Of a stretch of DNA of 64,000 nucleotides, positions 1 through 8,689 are shown piece by piece; within the stretch, counting starts at the first letter, position 1; each line of letters starts with the position of its first letter. Source of the DNA: Streptomyces sp. TN58 (GTDB lineage Bacteria; Actinomycetota; Actinomycetes; Streptomycetales; Streptomycetaceae). The stretch is taken from positions 2,759,001 through 2,823,000 of the forward strand of contig NZ_CP018870.1 in the NCBI RefSeq assembly GCF_001941845.1, written 5' to 3'. Below the pieces are notes generated by a model, which made no database searches, was not told the origin of the DNA, and worked only from the letters and a program-made list of their open reading frames with translations. A program made the position numbers and the translations under genes.

Positions 1-42
1 GACCAGCCATGGAATGACGGTACCGCGCGGTACCGCACGGTG

Positions 43-1503
43 TCACGCGGATTCGGGAGTCGGCTCCAGCCGGGTCGCGACCCACGCCCCCACCAGTGCC
101 ACGCACGCCATCGGCAGGAACACGACGGCGAAGGCGGCCGGGTTCGAGGCGCCGCCCGCCCCGCCGGCGGTCACCGCGTGCGCGGCCCCGACCGCCCCGC
201 CGCCGAGCGCGGCGAAGGCGGCGCCCCCGGCGGCCAGCAGCACGACGTTGGCGAGGGCGTCGGAGATCTGCAGGGCGGCGGAGTTGGCGCCGACCTCCTG
301 CGGCGGCGACAGCTTCAGCAGCAGCACGCTCGTGGAGCCGATCACCAGGCCCATGCCGAGGCATCCCACGGCCCAGGCCAGTGCCAGCGTCCACACGGGC
401 ACGGACTCGACGAGCACTGCGGGCGCGGCGGCGATGGCCAGCGCCACCAGCACCATGCCGGTGACCATCAGCCGTTCCCGGTACGGGGCCGTGCGGCCCT
501 GCGACTGCACCCAGGAGCCGCCGGCCCAGGTCACCCCGCCCAGCGCGAGGGAGAAGCCGGCCATCGTCGGGCTCAGCCCCCGCTGGGTGACGAGCATCAG
601 CGGTACGAAGCTCTCGGCGGCGACGAACGCCCCCGCGGCCACCCCGCGCAGCAGCACCACGGACGGCAGCCCGCGCCGGGCCAGGTACGTCCCGCGGGGC
701 AGCAGCCCCAGCACGGCGGGCACCAGCAGGGCCGCACCGGCGACGCCGGGTACGAGCGAGAGCCACCGCAGGTCCTGGGCGGCGTACTGGAGCAGTCCCG
801 CGCCGACGGAGATCCCGAGCGCGAGGCGGATGCGGCGCCGGTCGAAGCCGCGGGGCTCGCCGTCCACGGGGCCGGAGGCGGTCCGGCGGATGGCGGGCAG
901 CGCGACGACGAGCGGTACGACGACGAGCGCGGGTATGCCGAGGAACACCCACCGCCAGCCGAGGTGTTCGGTGACCGTGCCGGAGGCCAGTGGCCCGACG
1001 ATGGAGGGCACGACCCAGCTCGCGGCGAAGGCGGCCATGATCGCGGGCCGCAGCCGCTCCTCGTAGGCGCGGCTGACGACGACGTACAGCGCGACGATGA
1101 CGAGCCCGCCGCCGAAGCCCTGTACGGCGCGGCCGCACACGAACACCCACATGGCGCCGGCGGTCCCGGAAACGACGAGGCCGGCGGCGAAGGCGGCGAT
1201 CCCGACGGTCAGCGGCTTGAGCGGGCCCTGCCGGTCGGCCCACTGCCCGGCCAGGACCATGCCGAAGAGGCTGGTCGTGAAGTAGGAGGAGAAGGCGAAG
1301 GCGTAAAGCCCGATCCCGTCCAGCTCGCGGGCGGCGACGGGCATGGCGGTGCCGACGGCGGTGGCCTCGAAGGCGATGAGGAAGACGACGGAGATGATCC
1401 CGATGCTGAGCGTCCGGTACGCGGGCCCCATGACACCGCTGCCGCGCGGCGGGGTCGGGAGGGGTGCGGTTCTCTGCGGCACGCGGGGTTCGAGGGCGCT
1501 CAT
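43..1503 (-). CDS. MFS drug/metabolite exporter
   Basis: A 486-residue polytopic membrane protein of the major facilitator superfamily, probably a proton-coupled exporter; the substrate cannot be read from the sequence. A hydrophilic N-terminus of about 30 residues is followed by regularly spaced hydrophobic segments (12 or more). The loop after the second segment carries a motif-A-like GQWADRQG. The start at 1503 (MSALEP) is chosen because an open frame extending to 1560 adds unlikely residues with no visible ribosome site. The gene is leftward and its stop lies 42 bases from the window edge. An IS982-type element sits only about 70 bp upstream of the start, so the insertion may have separated the gene from its native promoter or supplied a new one. 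Family assignment is secure; the drug-export role is inference. Confidence 0.85.
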   Translation of the reverse strand: MSALEPRVPQRTAPLPTPPRGSGVMGPAYRTLSIGIISVVFLIAFEATAVGTAMPVAARELDGIGLYAFAFSSYFTTSLFGMVLAGQWADRQGPLKPLTVGIAAFAAGLVVSGTAGAMWVFVCGRAVQGFGGGLVIVALYVVVSRAYEERLRPAIMAAFAASWVVPSIVGPLASGTVTEHLGWRWVFLGIPALVVVPLVVALPAIRRTASGPVDGEPRGFDRRRIRLALGISVGAGLLQYAAQDLRWLSLVPGVAGAALLVPAVLGLLPRGTYLARRGLPSVVLLRGVAAGAFVAAESFVPLMLVTQRGLSPTMAGFSLALGGVTWAGGSWVQSQGRTAPYRERLMVTGMVLVALAIAAAPAVLVESVPVWTLALAWAVGCLGMGLVIGSTSVLLLKLSPPQEVGANSAALQISDALANVVLLAAGGAAFAALGGGAVGAAHAVTAGGAGGASNPAAFAVVFLPMACVALVGAWVATRLEPTPESA

Positions 1504-1574
1504 CGCCCCAGCGTAAGGTGCAAGCCCCGGTTTTGACCCTGTCCATTCGACGTATCCCACCCTCGTCCCCCGGA

Positions 1575-1596
1575 CCTAGACGAGTAAGTCCGAAGT
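1575..1596 (+). repeat. IS left terminal inverted repeat
   Basis: This 22-bp sequence, beginning cctagacgagtaag, is the exact reverse complement of 2534-2555. It lies just outside the transposase stop codon at 1602. Confidence 0.9.
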
Positions 1597-1601
1597 GTTG
1601 G

Positions 1602-2495
1602 TCAGTGGTCGTAGGCGACGAGTGATCGGGTGATGGATGTTCCGTTGGCCCGGTTGTGCCAGATGGCTGCGGTCAGGGCCAGGATGCGTTGTCCGACGCG
1701 GGCCAGGACCCCAGATGGGGTCCTGGCTCCGTGACGTTCGAGGTCGAGTTGGCCTTTGAGGGTGTCGTTCACCGACTCGATGAGCTGCCGGATCGGTTTG
1801 AGCAGGTGCTCGCCCGGCCGTGGCTTGCGGTTGCGGTAGCTGGGCCGCAGCAGGGTCAGGCCGTGGTCGGCCATGAAGGCGTCCAGGTGCTTGGAGACGT
1901 AGCCCTTGTCACCGACGATGGTCTGCCCGGGGTGGGTGGCCAGCAGGTCGATGTCCTGGGTGAGCATGCCGGCGAGGACTTCACGCTCGTCCGTTTTCGG
2001 GTTGGCCAGCGCCCAGGCAATGGGCAGGCCGCCGGGTGTGCAGAGCAGGTGCAGACGCAAGCCCCAGAAGAACCGTGAGTGCGAGGCGCAGTAGCCGTAA
2101 CCGGCCCAGCCCGCCAGTTGCGAGCGTTTGACCGTCGGCCGTGAGCGGGCGCACTCCACGGGGGTGGAGTCCACGATCCATACGTCGTCGTGCCACAGGT
2201 CGGTGTCGCGGGCCAGAGTGCGGATGAACCGGCTGATCAGCGTGTTGGCGGCCCGCAGGCGCTTGTTGTATCCGGACTGCTCGGGCAGGTAGGGGAACTC
2301 GGCGCTCAGGTGGCGGCGGGCGAACCGAAGCCAGCGGGTCTCGGAGGCGAAGCCGAGGACGGCCTGCATGACCGCGAGCGTCAACAGCTCGGCATCCGTC
2401 AGCCTCGGCGGACGGCCCCATCGCCGCGTTCCTGCCAGAGAGTCATCAATCCTCACGTACAGTGCAGTCGCGAGGGTTTCGAGATCTGTCGTCAC
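1602..2495 (-). CDS. IS982-family DDE transposase
   Basis: A 297-residue transposase that would catalyse cut-and-paste movement of the surrounding element. Three acidic positions of a DDE catalytic core are visible: Asp in WIVDST, Asp in IVGDKGY and Glu in LIESVND, with the usual long second spacing. The N-terminal part (residues 1-60) resembles the helical DNA-binding region of IS982 transposases. The start is GTG at 2495. No internal stop or frameshift is seen, so the gene looks intact. It is the only gene inside the element. Confidence 0.9.
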   Translation of the reverse strand: MTTDLETLATALYVRIDDSLAGTRRWGRPPRLTDAELLTLAVMQAVLGFASETRWLRFARRHLSAEFPYLPEQSGYNKRLRAANTLISRFIRTLARDTDLWHDDVWIVDSTPVECARSRPTVKRSQLAGWAGYGYCASHSRFFWGLRLHLLCTPGGLPIAWALANPKTDEREVLAGMLTQDIDLLATHPGQTIVGDKGYVSKHLDAFMADHGLTLLRPSYRNRKPRPGEHLLKPIRQLIESVNDTLKGQLDLERHGARTPSGVLARVGQRILALTAAIWHNRANGTSITRSLVAYDH

Positions 2496-2533
2496 AAACG
2501 GATCAACGAGACCCTCGCTTCATGCGCCCGAAA

Positions 2534-2555
2534 ACTTCGGACTTACTCGTCTAGG
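2534..2555 (-). repeat. IS right terminal inverted repeat
   Basis: Exact 22-bp inverted partner of 1575-1596, located about 40 bp upstream of the transposase start. The transposase promoter is expected between here and 2495. Confidence 0.9.
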
Positions 2556-2677
2556 CCCACGCCGGGCGCGAGGGCGGGGGGCGGGTGAGCGGGCGGGTGA
2601 GGGCAGGCCACCCGGCCCCAGGCGCACCGGGAGCCGCCTTCGCCCGCACGGGCTGCCTCAGCCTGCGCGGGCAGCTA

Positions 2678-3226
2678 CTACGGACCACAGCCCGCCTGCT
2701 GCCGAGCCGATTCCATGAACTTCTTCATCAGAGTGGCGAACGCGGGGCGCCGCTCCTCCTGCTTCAGCCCGTCGGGGACGGCATCGATGAACAGCGTGAG
2801 GTCGAAGGCCTCCCCGGATGGCCCGTTACACCCGAGGACGACCGCGGCCCCGCTGTCCCACAGCTTGCTGTTGCCGATGTAGGGCAGCGCCTCAGGGTGG
2901 TGCTTCTCCACTTCGGAACCCCAACTGACCTCCTGCCCCGGCGGCCTGCGCCCCGCCGAAGCGGTCAACCGGGGCTTACCGTCGACCTCGATGTTGCAGG
3001 TGGCTCTGTTCCGGCCGGCAGTCAGGCGGAGATCTCCCGGCGAGTCGACTCGCACCTCGTCACCGCTCCCGACGAACGGCGCGAGTTCGGCCGGGGTGAA
3101 CACCCCGAAGCATGTGTATGAAGGCAACTCGGGCGCGCCCGACTTTTCGTCGTCGGAGCAGCCGACCAGCACTGACGTCCCCATGGCACCGGCGACCACC
3201 AGCCAGGGGAATCGCACCCGGGACAT
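2678..3226 (-). CDS. Putative secreted lipoprotein of the ESX-like operon
   Basis: A 182-residue predicted lipoprotein. A short basic start and hydrophobic stretch lead to a lipobox ending LVGC (Cys about residue 22), followed by a polar SDDEKSG linker. The mature domain has four further Cys (about 39, 76, 133 and 180), suggesting two disulphides in an extracytoplasmic domain. I do not recognise the family. Its ATG overlaps the stop of the upstream 761-aa gene (TGATG), so the two are translationally coupled. It is the last gene of the leftward operon that starts near 9198. It is probably anchored on the outer face of the membrane with the secreted WXG-like proteins; the function is unknown. 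Confidence 0.75.
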   Translation of the reverse strand: MSRVRFPWLVVAGAMGTSVLVGCSDDEKSGAPELPSYTCFGVFTPAELAPFVGSGDEVRVDSPGDLRLTAGRNRATCNIEVDGKPRLTASAGRRPPGQEVSWGSEVEKHHPEALPYIGNSKLWDSGAAVVLGCNGPSGEAFDLTLFIDAVPDGLKQEERRPAFATLMKKFMESARQQAGCGP

Positions 3227-5511
3227 CAGGCTCCGCCGTTCATGGTCGCTACGAGGCCACGGCCCACGGAATGCGCATTCGCCGCCTCGGTGGACGCAAC
3301 ACCTGCGTAGGAATTGATCGTACGTTCAGACAGCCCCGACCCCCGCGCTGCGATGCGTACCGAATCAGCGGCAGCGGTCGACGCGGCTGTCTGCGACATC
3401 GTGAAGTCCGTCCCCGCTTGCTGATTGCTGCCCTCAAGCTTCTTCGCAACGTCGTCCTTCGCCCCCTCGACGACGCTCGCGGCGATGTCCTCCTGCAGCG
3501 CAGCCACGATGTCGCCGGCGACGGGTACCAGTTCCAGGTACTTTCCGCCTGCCGCACTGATGCCGCGGTTCACCCACTTGGCGTTTTCCTCGACGCCCTT
3601 GACGTATTCCTCCGCCTTGTGGGCGTTCGCCCCGAACGTGCCATCGGCGCGAGCCTGGGACAGCATGCCTGCGATCTCTCCGCCTGGATGCACCGCAACC
3701 TTGATCGCAGCATCGACGTCGTCGTACTCGCCCCAATGGGCGAACACGTCGTTGACCAGTGCAGTCGTGAAAGTCCGCTGTGCTGCGGTCATCGCGCCAT
3801 AGGCGTCAGGGTCCTGGCCCACTGCCCCGATGAACCTGGCCATACCGGCCTTGTCGAACTCGGCCATCACACCGTTTGCCTTGATCGTATGACTGTTGTT
3901 GTCCGCCGCCGCCTGGATGTCGGGCATGTACTCCGCCGCCATCTGCCCGAAGTGGCTGGACAGGCCGTTCAGCGGGCCCTCCGGATCCCCCGGCTTCGCC
4001 TCGACCAGCTCCGGCTTGTCGCCGACCTTCTCGACGATCCGTTCCATGACGGCCGTCATCGCCTCCGTGTGCGACACGGGCTTCGCGTCCTCGTCGCCCG
4101 GGCTGCGGCCCGACACCGCCGCCAACAGGGCGTCGCCGAGGGCGTGTTGGGCCGGGCGCAGGTCTCCGGTACGGGTGGTGTCGAAGCCGTCCACGTACGG
4201 CTTCTTGTCGAGCATGTAGTCGACCATGCCCCGCTCCTTGCCGTGCTGCCCGCCGACCGGCTTGTCGTCTTTGGTGACGATGCCGTCCTTGTTGCCGTCC
4301 TCGCGGACCGGCTCGTTGAAGAAGGCCGTCGCCGCCTCCGGGTTGTTGCCCAGCGCCTCCATGAGCCCCGTCAGCGGGTAGAAGCCGCGGCCGCCCTCCG
4401 GGCCCTGGTTGAGGACGGTCTCCAGGCCGATCGGCGTGTGCAACTCCCAGGCCTGCGGGTCCTTGCGGTCCATCGCGACCATGTCGCGGCCGACCGACGT
4501 CAGGAACTCCGTGTCGTACTTCCCCTCGCGCAGCAGCGCGCCGAGCGCCTGGTAGCCGTAGATCTGCCGCACGCCGCCGAAGACGGCCATCTCCTTGCGC
4601 CCGGCCTTCATCAGCTGGGTCGTCCAGGCGGCGTCGAGGTGGCCCGGCACGTCCTTGTGGGTGGCCAGGCCGAGCATGGCGCCCAGGTCGCTCTGGATGT
4701 TCGAGACCATCAGCGCCCGGTCCCTGCCGGCCGCGCCCAGGCTCGTCGCGTCCAGGGACATCGCGGAGTACATCTGCAGGGTGCCCTCGGCGCCGATGGT
4801 GCGGAACAGGCCCGTCGAGAACTCGGGGTCCTCACGGTTGTCGTCCAGCAGCTCCTCCAGCTCGCGCAGCGCCTCGACGTTGCGGGCCGTGCCGCCCGGG
4901 CCGGTGACCTTCTTCATCAGGTCGGCGGCGCGGGCCGCCTGTTCGGCGTCGAGGGTGGTGAACTTCGGTCCGCTGAAATCGTGTTCGTCGGCCGCGTTCG
5001 CCTGGAGCACGCGGACGAGGGAGTCGTCGGCGTCCTGGGCGTTCTCGACGGCCCGGTTGACCTGGGACTGCCAGGCGTTGCGGTGCGCGTTGAGGGTCTG
5101 CTGGTAGTCGGGGTCGTGGCGGGCGGCGTTCCGCTCGGCCTCGGTGGGGAGCGGAACGGCGCTGACCCGCCCGGTGGCGTCGATCCGGAAGCCGGCCGCC
5201 GGAGCCTCCGCGGCGAGCCGCTTCAGCTCGTCCTGCGCGGCCTTGAGGGTGGCGTGGGCGTCGGCGAGGACCTGGTGCATCCCCTTGGCGGCCTTGGCCG
5301 CGTCCTCGAACTCCTTCGCCGTCTTGTCGACGAACCCGCGCGCCACTGCGGCGGTGACGCCGTTCCAGTCGGCCTTGTCGGACTTCGCCTTCATGCCGGT
5401 GCGGGCGGCCTCGGCCATCTCGTCGAGCTTGCCGGCCATCGCCGTCCAGTCGGTGACCGCGGTCTGGAGCTTGTCCAGGGGCGCGTTCATCACGTTCTCG
5501 TACGTCAGCAT
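3226..5511 (-). CDS. Large WXG-like (DUF6571-type) secreted protein
   Basis: A 761-residue, mostly helical protein without a classical signal peptide or membrane segment. The N-terminal ~110 residues form a WXG100-like helical hairpin (W near residue 21 and a DWNG turn near residue 50) and begin MLTYENVMNAPLDKL. The long remainder resembles the DUF6571 family of streptomycete proteins, which are often encoded beside ESX-like genes. Residues about 400-430 contain DGNKDGIVTKDDKP, an EF-hand-like calcium loop. A C-terminal helical segment near 650-690 is amphipathic or weakly hydrophobic. It lies 12 bp after the 145-aa helical protein and overlaps the lipoprotein by one base. Secretion by a type VII system is inferred from context; a toxin or structural role is open. 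Confidence 0.7.
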   Translation of the reverse strand: MLTYENVMNAPLDKLQTAVTDWTAMAGKLDEMAEAARTGMKAKSDKADWNGVTAAVARGFVDKTAKEFEDAAKAAKGMHQVLADAHATLKAAQDELKRLAAEAPAAGFRIDATGRVSAVPLPTEAERNAARHDPDYQQTLNAHRNAWQSQVNRAVENAQDADDSLVRVLQANAADEHDFSGPKFTTLDAEQAARAADLMKKVTGPGGTARNVEALRELEELLDDNREDPEFSTGLFRTIGAEGTLQMYSAMSLDATSLGAAGRDRALMVSNIQSDLGAMLGLATHKDVPGHLDAAWTTQLMKAGRKEMAVFGGVRQIYGYQALGALLREGKYDTEFLTSVGRDMVAMDRKDPQAWELHTPIGLETVLNQGPEGGRGFYPLTGLMEALGNNPEAATAFFNEPVREDGNKDGIVTKDDKPVGGQHGKERGMVDYMLDKKPYVDGFDTTRTGDLRPAQHALGDALLAAVSGRSPGDEDAKPVSHTEAMTAVMERIVEKVGDKPELVEAKPGDPEGPLNGLSSHFGQMAAEYMPDIQAAADNNSHTIKANGVMAEFDKAGMARFIGAVGQDPDAYGAMTAAQRTFTTALVNDVFAHWGEYDDVDAAIKVAVHPGGEIAGMLSQARADGTFGANAHKAEEYVKGVEENAKWVNRGISAAGGKYLELVPVAGDIVAALQEDIAASVVEGAKDDVAKKLEGSNQQAGTDFTMSQTAASTAAADSVRIAARGSGLSERTINSYAGVASTEAANAHSVGRGLVATMNGGA

Positions 5512-5523
5512 GCCCCGCCGCCC

Positions 5524-5961
5524 CTACGTGAGGTACTTGTCGATCGCGGACGCCGTGAAGTCGGCGTGGAGCTGCTGCTCGTCCTTGGCGTGGGAGGCGA
5601 GGGAGTAGTTCAGGCCGTTGGAGATGGTGGCGCAGGCGGCGACGAGGGTCTTCACCTGGCCCTCCCAGACGGTGTGGGCCTTGGCGAGGGCGGCCCCACT
5701 CGCGAACCCCTCCCGGGTCAGGGCCGCGGCGGCCTCGCCGGTCGCGGTGGCGGCGTGCTTGCCGTCGGCCTGGAGGCGGGCGTGCAGCTTGTACGCCTCG
5801 GAGCCGACCGCTCCGATCTGGTCCTGGTTGAGCGCGAGGTCAGGGGCGCCGCCTCCGGGCCCGCCGGGTCCTGGTGGGCCGCCGGGGGCCTGGTTGAGCC
5901 GCATGGCGGCGCTGGAGTCGGCCGCGGCGCGAGCCGCTAACCATTCCTCGTCGAACGACAT
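5524..5961 (-). CDS. ESX-associated helical protein with TTA codon
   Basis: A 145-residue protein without a signal peptide. It has an acidic N-terminus (MSFDEEW), a Pro/Gly-rich linker at residues 26-38, and two long helices resembling WXG100/ESAT-6-type secreted or chaperone-like proteins. Codon 8 (bases 5938-5940) is a TTA leucine codon. In Streptomyces TTA is read only by the bldA tRNA and is concentrated in developmentally or secondary-metabolism controlled genes, so translation of this gene may be limited to late growth. It lies between the mycosin gene and the 761-aa WXG-like gene, 12 bp from the latter, in the same operon. The assignment to the secretion module rests on context and predicted helical content. 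Confidence 0.7.
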   Translation of the reverse strand: MSFDEEWLAARAAADSSAAMRLNQAPGGPPGPGGPGGGAPDLALNQDQIGAVGSEAYKLHARLQADGKHAATATGEAAAALTREGFASGAALAKAHTVWEGQVKTLVAACATISNGLNYSLASHAKDEQQLHADFTASAIDKYLT

Positions 5962-6022
5962 CGCGCGAACCTCCGAATGGGAGTCGGTCGGGTCGGGTCA
6001 GGGGCGGCCGGTCGGGGGCGGG

Positions 6023-7198
6023 TCAACGATTCCGGCGCATGACGACGGCGGTGACGGCCCCACCGATGAGCACACACGCCCCGAGCCCGAGCCCGACCCA
6101 GAGGAGAGAGCTGCCGCCCTTCTTCTCGGCGGCCTGCGGGGCGGGGGCGGGGGCGGGCGCAACGGAAGCCTTGGCGTCGGGCGACGCGGACGCCTTGCCG
6201 CCACCGGCCGCCGCCGCGGCCAGATCGGGCAGCGGGTACACATCGGCCGGGCCGGGATCCCCGGGCGTCTGCAACGCGATCCGGGGCCGGACCACGCCGT
6301 AGCCGACGTAGTCGTTGCGCTGCGACCCGTCGACGGGCTTCCCGGCGGTGTTCAGCAGAACGCGCAGCACCTGGTTGTTGGTCCACTCGGGGTGGGCGGA
6401 CCAGAGCAGGGCGGCGGAGGCGGAGGCGAGAGCGGAGGCGTCACTGGTGCCGGAGGAAGTACAAAGCCCGGTCTTGCCTGCACAAGCCGTGACGATGCCG
6501 CTTCCGAATCCAGCCATATCCACCTGCGGACCGTACTGCGACTCCTTAGTTGGCTCACCGCTCGCGTCGATGGCTCCGACCCCGACAACTCCAGGAGTTG
6601 CAGCCGGATAAAAGAGTTCGTTGTTTCCGTAGTTTCCTGTGCCAGCGAAAATCAGTTTCCCCTTGGAGAGTGCGTACTTCACAGCTTCGCGGCGCGGTTC
6701 GTCATCGCCAGTTGTGCCGTCCACGCCCAGAGAGATGTTGATGATCTTGGCGTCCGAGTCTGCCGCGTATCTGATGGCCGCCACCCACGACGGGGTCGCT
6801 CGATTGGTCTCGTGAGGTACGCGGATCGGCAGGATTTTGACGCCGGGTGCGAGCCCGAAGGCGCCATCACCACTCGGATGCTTTCCGCTGCCTGCGATGA
6901 CTGCAGCCATGGTGGTGCCGTGGCTACTGATATCGGTCCGCTCATCGCCCTCAACGCTATCCGGTTCAAAGTCCTTACCGGGGAGCACTTGCCCTTCAAG
7001 TTCCGGGATGCGTTTGACACCAGAATCGATCACCGCAACGGTGACACCCTTGCCAGTGCTTGTCTTCCAGATCTCGTCGGCCTTCATCAGATCGAGATGC
7101 CACTGCTGCGATCGGATGGTCTCCGCGTGGGCCGGGGTCGCGGCGACCCCGGCCAGCAGGAGACCCACCAGGGCCGCGGTCGCCTTACGCATGTGCAT
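6023..7198 (-). CDS. Type VII secretion-associated serine protease (mycosin)
   Basis: A 391-residue membrane-anchored subtilase of the mycosin class, which in ESX systems sits on the outer face of the membrane and stabilises or processes the secretion machinery. A signal peptide ends ATPAHA about residue 25. The catalytic triad is visible as Asp58 (VIDSG), His93 (SSHGT) and Ser251 (SGTSDAS), with the oxyanion Asn in GTGNYG. A Pro/Ala-rich linker leads to one C-terminal membrane segment (about 363-382) and a basic tail. I use the ATG at 7198; a TTG at 7207 and an ATG at 7192 are alternatives. The stretch around 6540-6780 is visibly less GC-rich than its surroundings. No EccB/C/D/E genes are adjacent. 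Confidence 0.88.
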   Translation of the reverse strand: MHMRKATAALVGLLLAGVAATPAHAETIRSQQWHLDLMKADEIWKTSTGKGVTVAVIDSGVKRIPELEGQVLPGKDFEPDSVEGDERTDISSHGTTMAAVIAGSGKHPSGDGAFGLAPGVKILPIRVPHETNRATPSWVAAIRYAADSDAKIINISLGVDGTTGDDEPRREAVKYALSKGKLIFAGTGNYGNNELFYPAATPGVVGVGAIDASGEPTKESQYGPQVDMAGFGSGIVTACAGKTGLCTSSGTSDASALASASAALLWSAHPEWTNNQVLRVLLNTAGKPVDGSQRNDYVGYGVVRPRIALQTPGDPGPADVYPLPDLAAAAAGGGKASASPDAKASVAPAPAPAPQAAEKKGGSSLLWVGLGLGACVLIGGAVTAVVMRRNR

Positions 7199-7219
7199 CC
7201 CGTACAACGTCCGTTCTGC

Positions 7220-8689
7220 TCAGTCGATCACGGGCGGGGCAACACGACGATTGCCCTGCCAGGTCTCTTCGTCCTCGGTCAGGTAATCGGGACGCTCGCT
7301 TCCCTGGTTGTCCCGACGCCTACCCGCAGTCTGCGCGCCCGCGCCCGCGCCCGCGTGACCCACAGGACCGGCACCATTGCGGACGAGGCCGGATCCACCC
7401 TGGGTGAACGGCTGACCCGCTGCGATCGGACGACCGACCGCACCGGCCTGACGCCCACCCATGACGCCACCGGGCTCCGACGCCAGTCGGCGACCTGCCG
7501 GGAGTCCTGCCTGGGTGCCGCCGTAGTGGCCGCCTGCGCCATGCCCCATGCCTCCGCCCATGGGACGACCGGCCTGCGTGCCTTCGCCGATGACCGTACC
7601 GCGCGGGATGCCGGAGGTCGGTCCGGTGGACGTTACTGGACGACCGCCCGTGATGCCGGCGTCACGCGGGGGCAGGCCAGGCGTACCGATGACCTTGCCG
7701 CCAGGAGGAACGCCAGGACCACCCAATCCGGGGTATGGACCGATGCCCGGACCGGTGGCGAAGGGACCAGGTCCCCCCTTCACGCCTCCTACCAGCGGCA
7801 CCGTCACGGGCGGCGGGAAGGGGCCGGGTGTGGGGCCGGCTGGACCTGTTGTCGGCGGGAGGCCTGATGTGCTCGTCACTGGAGGCGCAGTGCGGTCGGG
7901 AAGCGTCCCGACGCTGTCGATGTCTACATCAACCTCGCGGTCGGGGATTGACGGGACGGAGACCCCCGGAACCGTATTGTCTGGTTTCGGCAGATGCGCC
8001 GACACCGAACCCGGCTCGCTTGCAGAGCCACCGCCACCCGATGCCGAGGATCCGTACGAGGGGCTTGAGTAATTCCCCGCCCCAGAACTTGTGCCTGGGC
8101 GGGCCCTATCGGTGTCGGCTGCGATACCCTCCGGCACTAGAACCGGCGGCGGCGGCGGAAGCCTCGGGATTTCGACCTTGCCCATCTGCACCGCGGACTG
8201 TTCGTACGCCCCGGCCAACTTGTTCATCGCGTCCACGGCTCGCGCGTGGTCGCCGCTCAGCTTCGACCAGGCCTCCTGGCCCAGCTTCACCGCGTCCGGG
8301 TCGTTGTGGTACTCGCGGGACGTCGCCAGGTTCTCCCTGAGCTTCGCGTCCGCAGCAGCGTCGTACGGAGGGAAGTTCCCCGCGCCGTCCTTGGACGGCT
8401 TGACCTCGTGCATGATCTGCGCCGCATCGGACATGTAATGGCCGCCGACCCTGCTGTAATTGGCCAGGTCAAGCGTGGCGCTGCCCGCGCGGCTCACCCA
8501 GTCCTGGAACGCCGTGGCGCCTTCACCCTCCCAGCCCTTGACCTTGTGGTCCTTGAGCTTCTTGCCGATCTGCTCGATCGTCGTGGCGGCCTCGGTGAGC
8601 TTCGTGCCCAGCGCCGCGACCTTCGCCGGATCGAGCGACTCGATCATCGCGTGCAGCTGTCCGTGCGTGTAACCCTCGAAGTCCGTCAT
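7220..8689 (-). CDS. WXG100-domain protein with long Pro/Gly-rich tail
   Basis: A 489-residue candidate type VII secretion substrate. Residues 1-170 are helical with a WxG motif at W53-E54-G55 in the hairpin turn. From about residue 175 onward the chain is low-complexity Pro/Gly/Ser/Thr with repeated GG and PP tracts. It ends in a short charged motif, DEETWQGNRRVAPPVID, which may be a secretion or docking signal. The layout resembles PPE-like proteins (folded helical head, extended tail). Its ATG overlaps the upstream gene by 4 nt and it is followed 21 bp later by the mycosin gene, so all are co-transcribed. I cannot assign a molecular function to the tail. Confidence 0.78.
   Translation of the reverse strand: MTDFEGYTHGQLHAMIESLDPAKVAALGTKLTEAATTIEQIGKKLKDHKVKGWEGEGATAFQDWVSRAGSATLDLANYSRVGGHYMSDAAQIMHEVKPSKDGAGNFPPYDAAADAKLRENLATSREYHNDPDAVKLGQEAWSKLSGDHARAVDAMNKLAGAYEQSAVQMGKVEIPRLPPPPPVLVPEGIAADTDRARPGTSSGAGNYSSPSYGSSASGGGGSASEPGSVSAHLPKPDNTVPGVSVPSIPDREVDVDIDSVGTLPDRTAPPVTSTSGLPPTTGPAGPTPGPFPPPVTVPLVGGVKGGPGPFATGPGIGPYPGLGGPGVPPGGKVIGTPGLPPRDAGITGGRPVTSTGPTSGIPRGTVIGEGTQAGRPMGGGMGHGAGGHYGGTQAGLPAGRRLASEPGGVMGGRQAGAVGRPIAAGQPFTQGGSGLVRNGAGPVGHAGAGAGAQTAGRRRDNQGSERPDYLTEDEETWQGNRRVAPPVID

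Larger units (their letters stand above)
1575..2555 (-). mobile_element. IS982-family insertion sequence, apparently complete
   Basis: A 981-bp element bounded by perfect 22-bp inverted repeats and containing one full-length DDE transposase. Size and single-gene layout fit the IS982 family. The flanks (ending cggac on the left, beginning cccac on the right, depending on where the tip is drawn) show no convincing target-site duplication. This may mean the duplication has decayed, or that one flank was rearranged after insertion. Confidence 0.85.

Noticed and set aside
1..42. Short tandem ggtaccgc-type repeats at the left edge
   Set aside because: Too short and cut by the window edge to assign a role.
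3112..5940. Long open frame on the + strand (over 900 codons)
   Set aside because: It is antisense to the WXG-like genes and rich in Arg/Leu/Val runs typical of frames opposite GC-biased coding DNA; the minus-strand genes have ordered junctions and recognisable domains.
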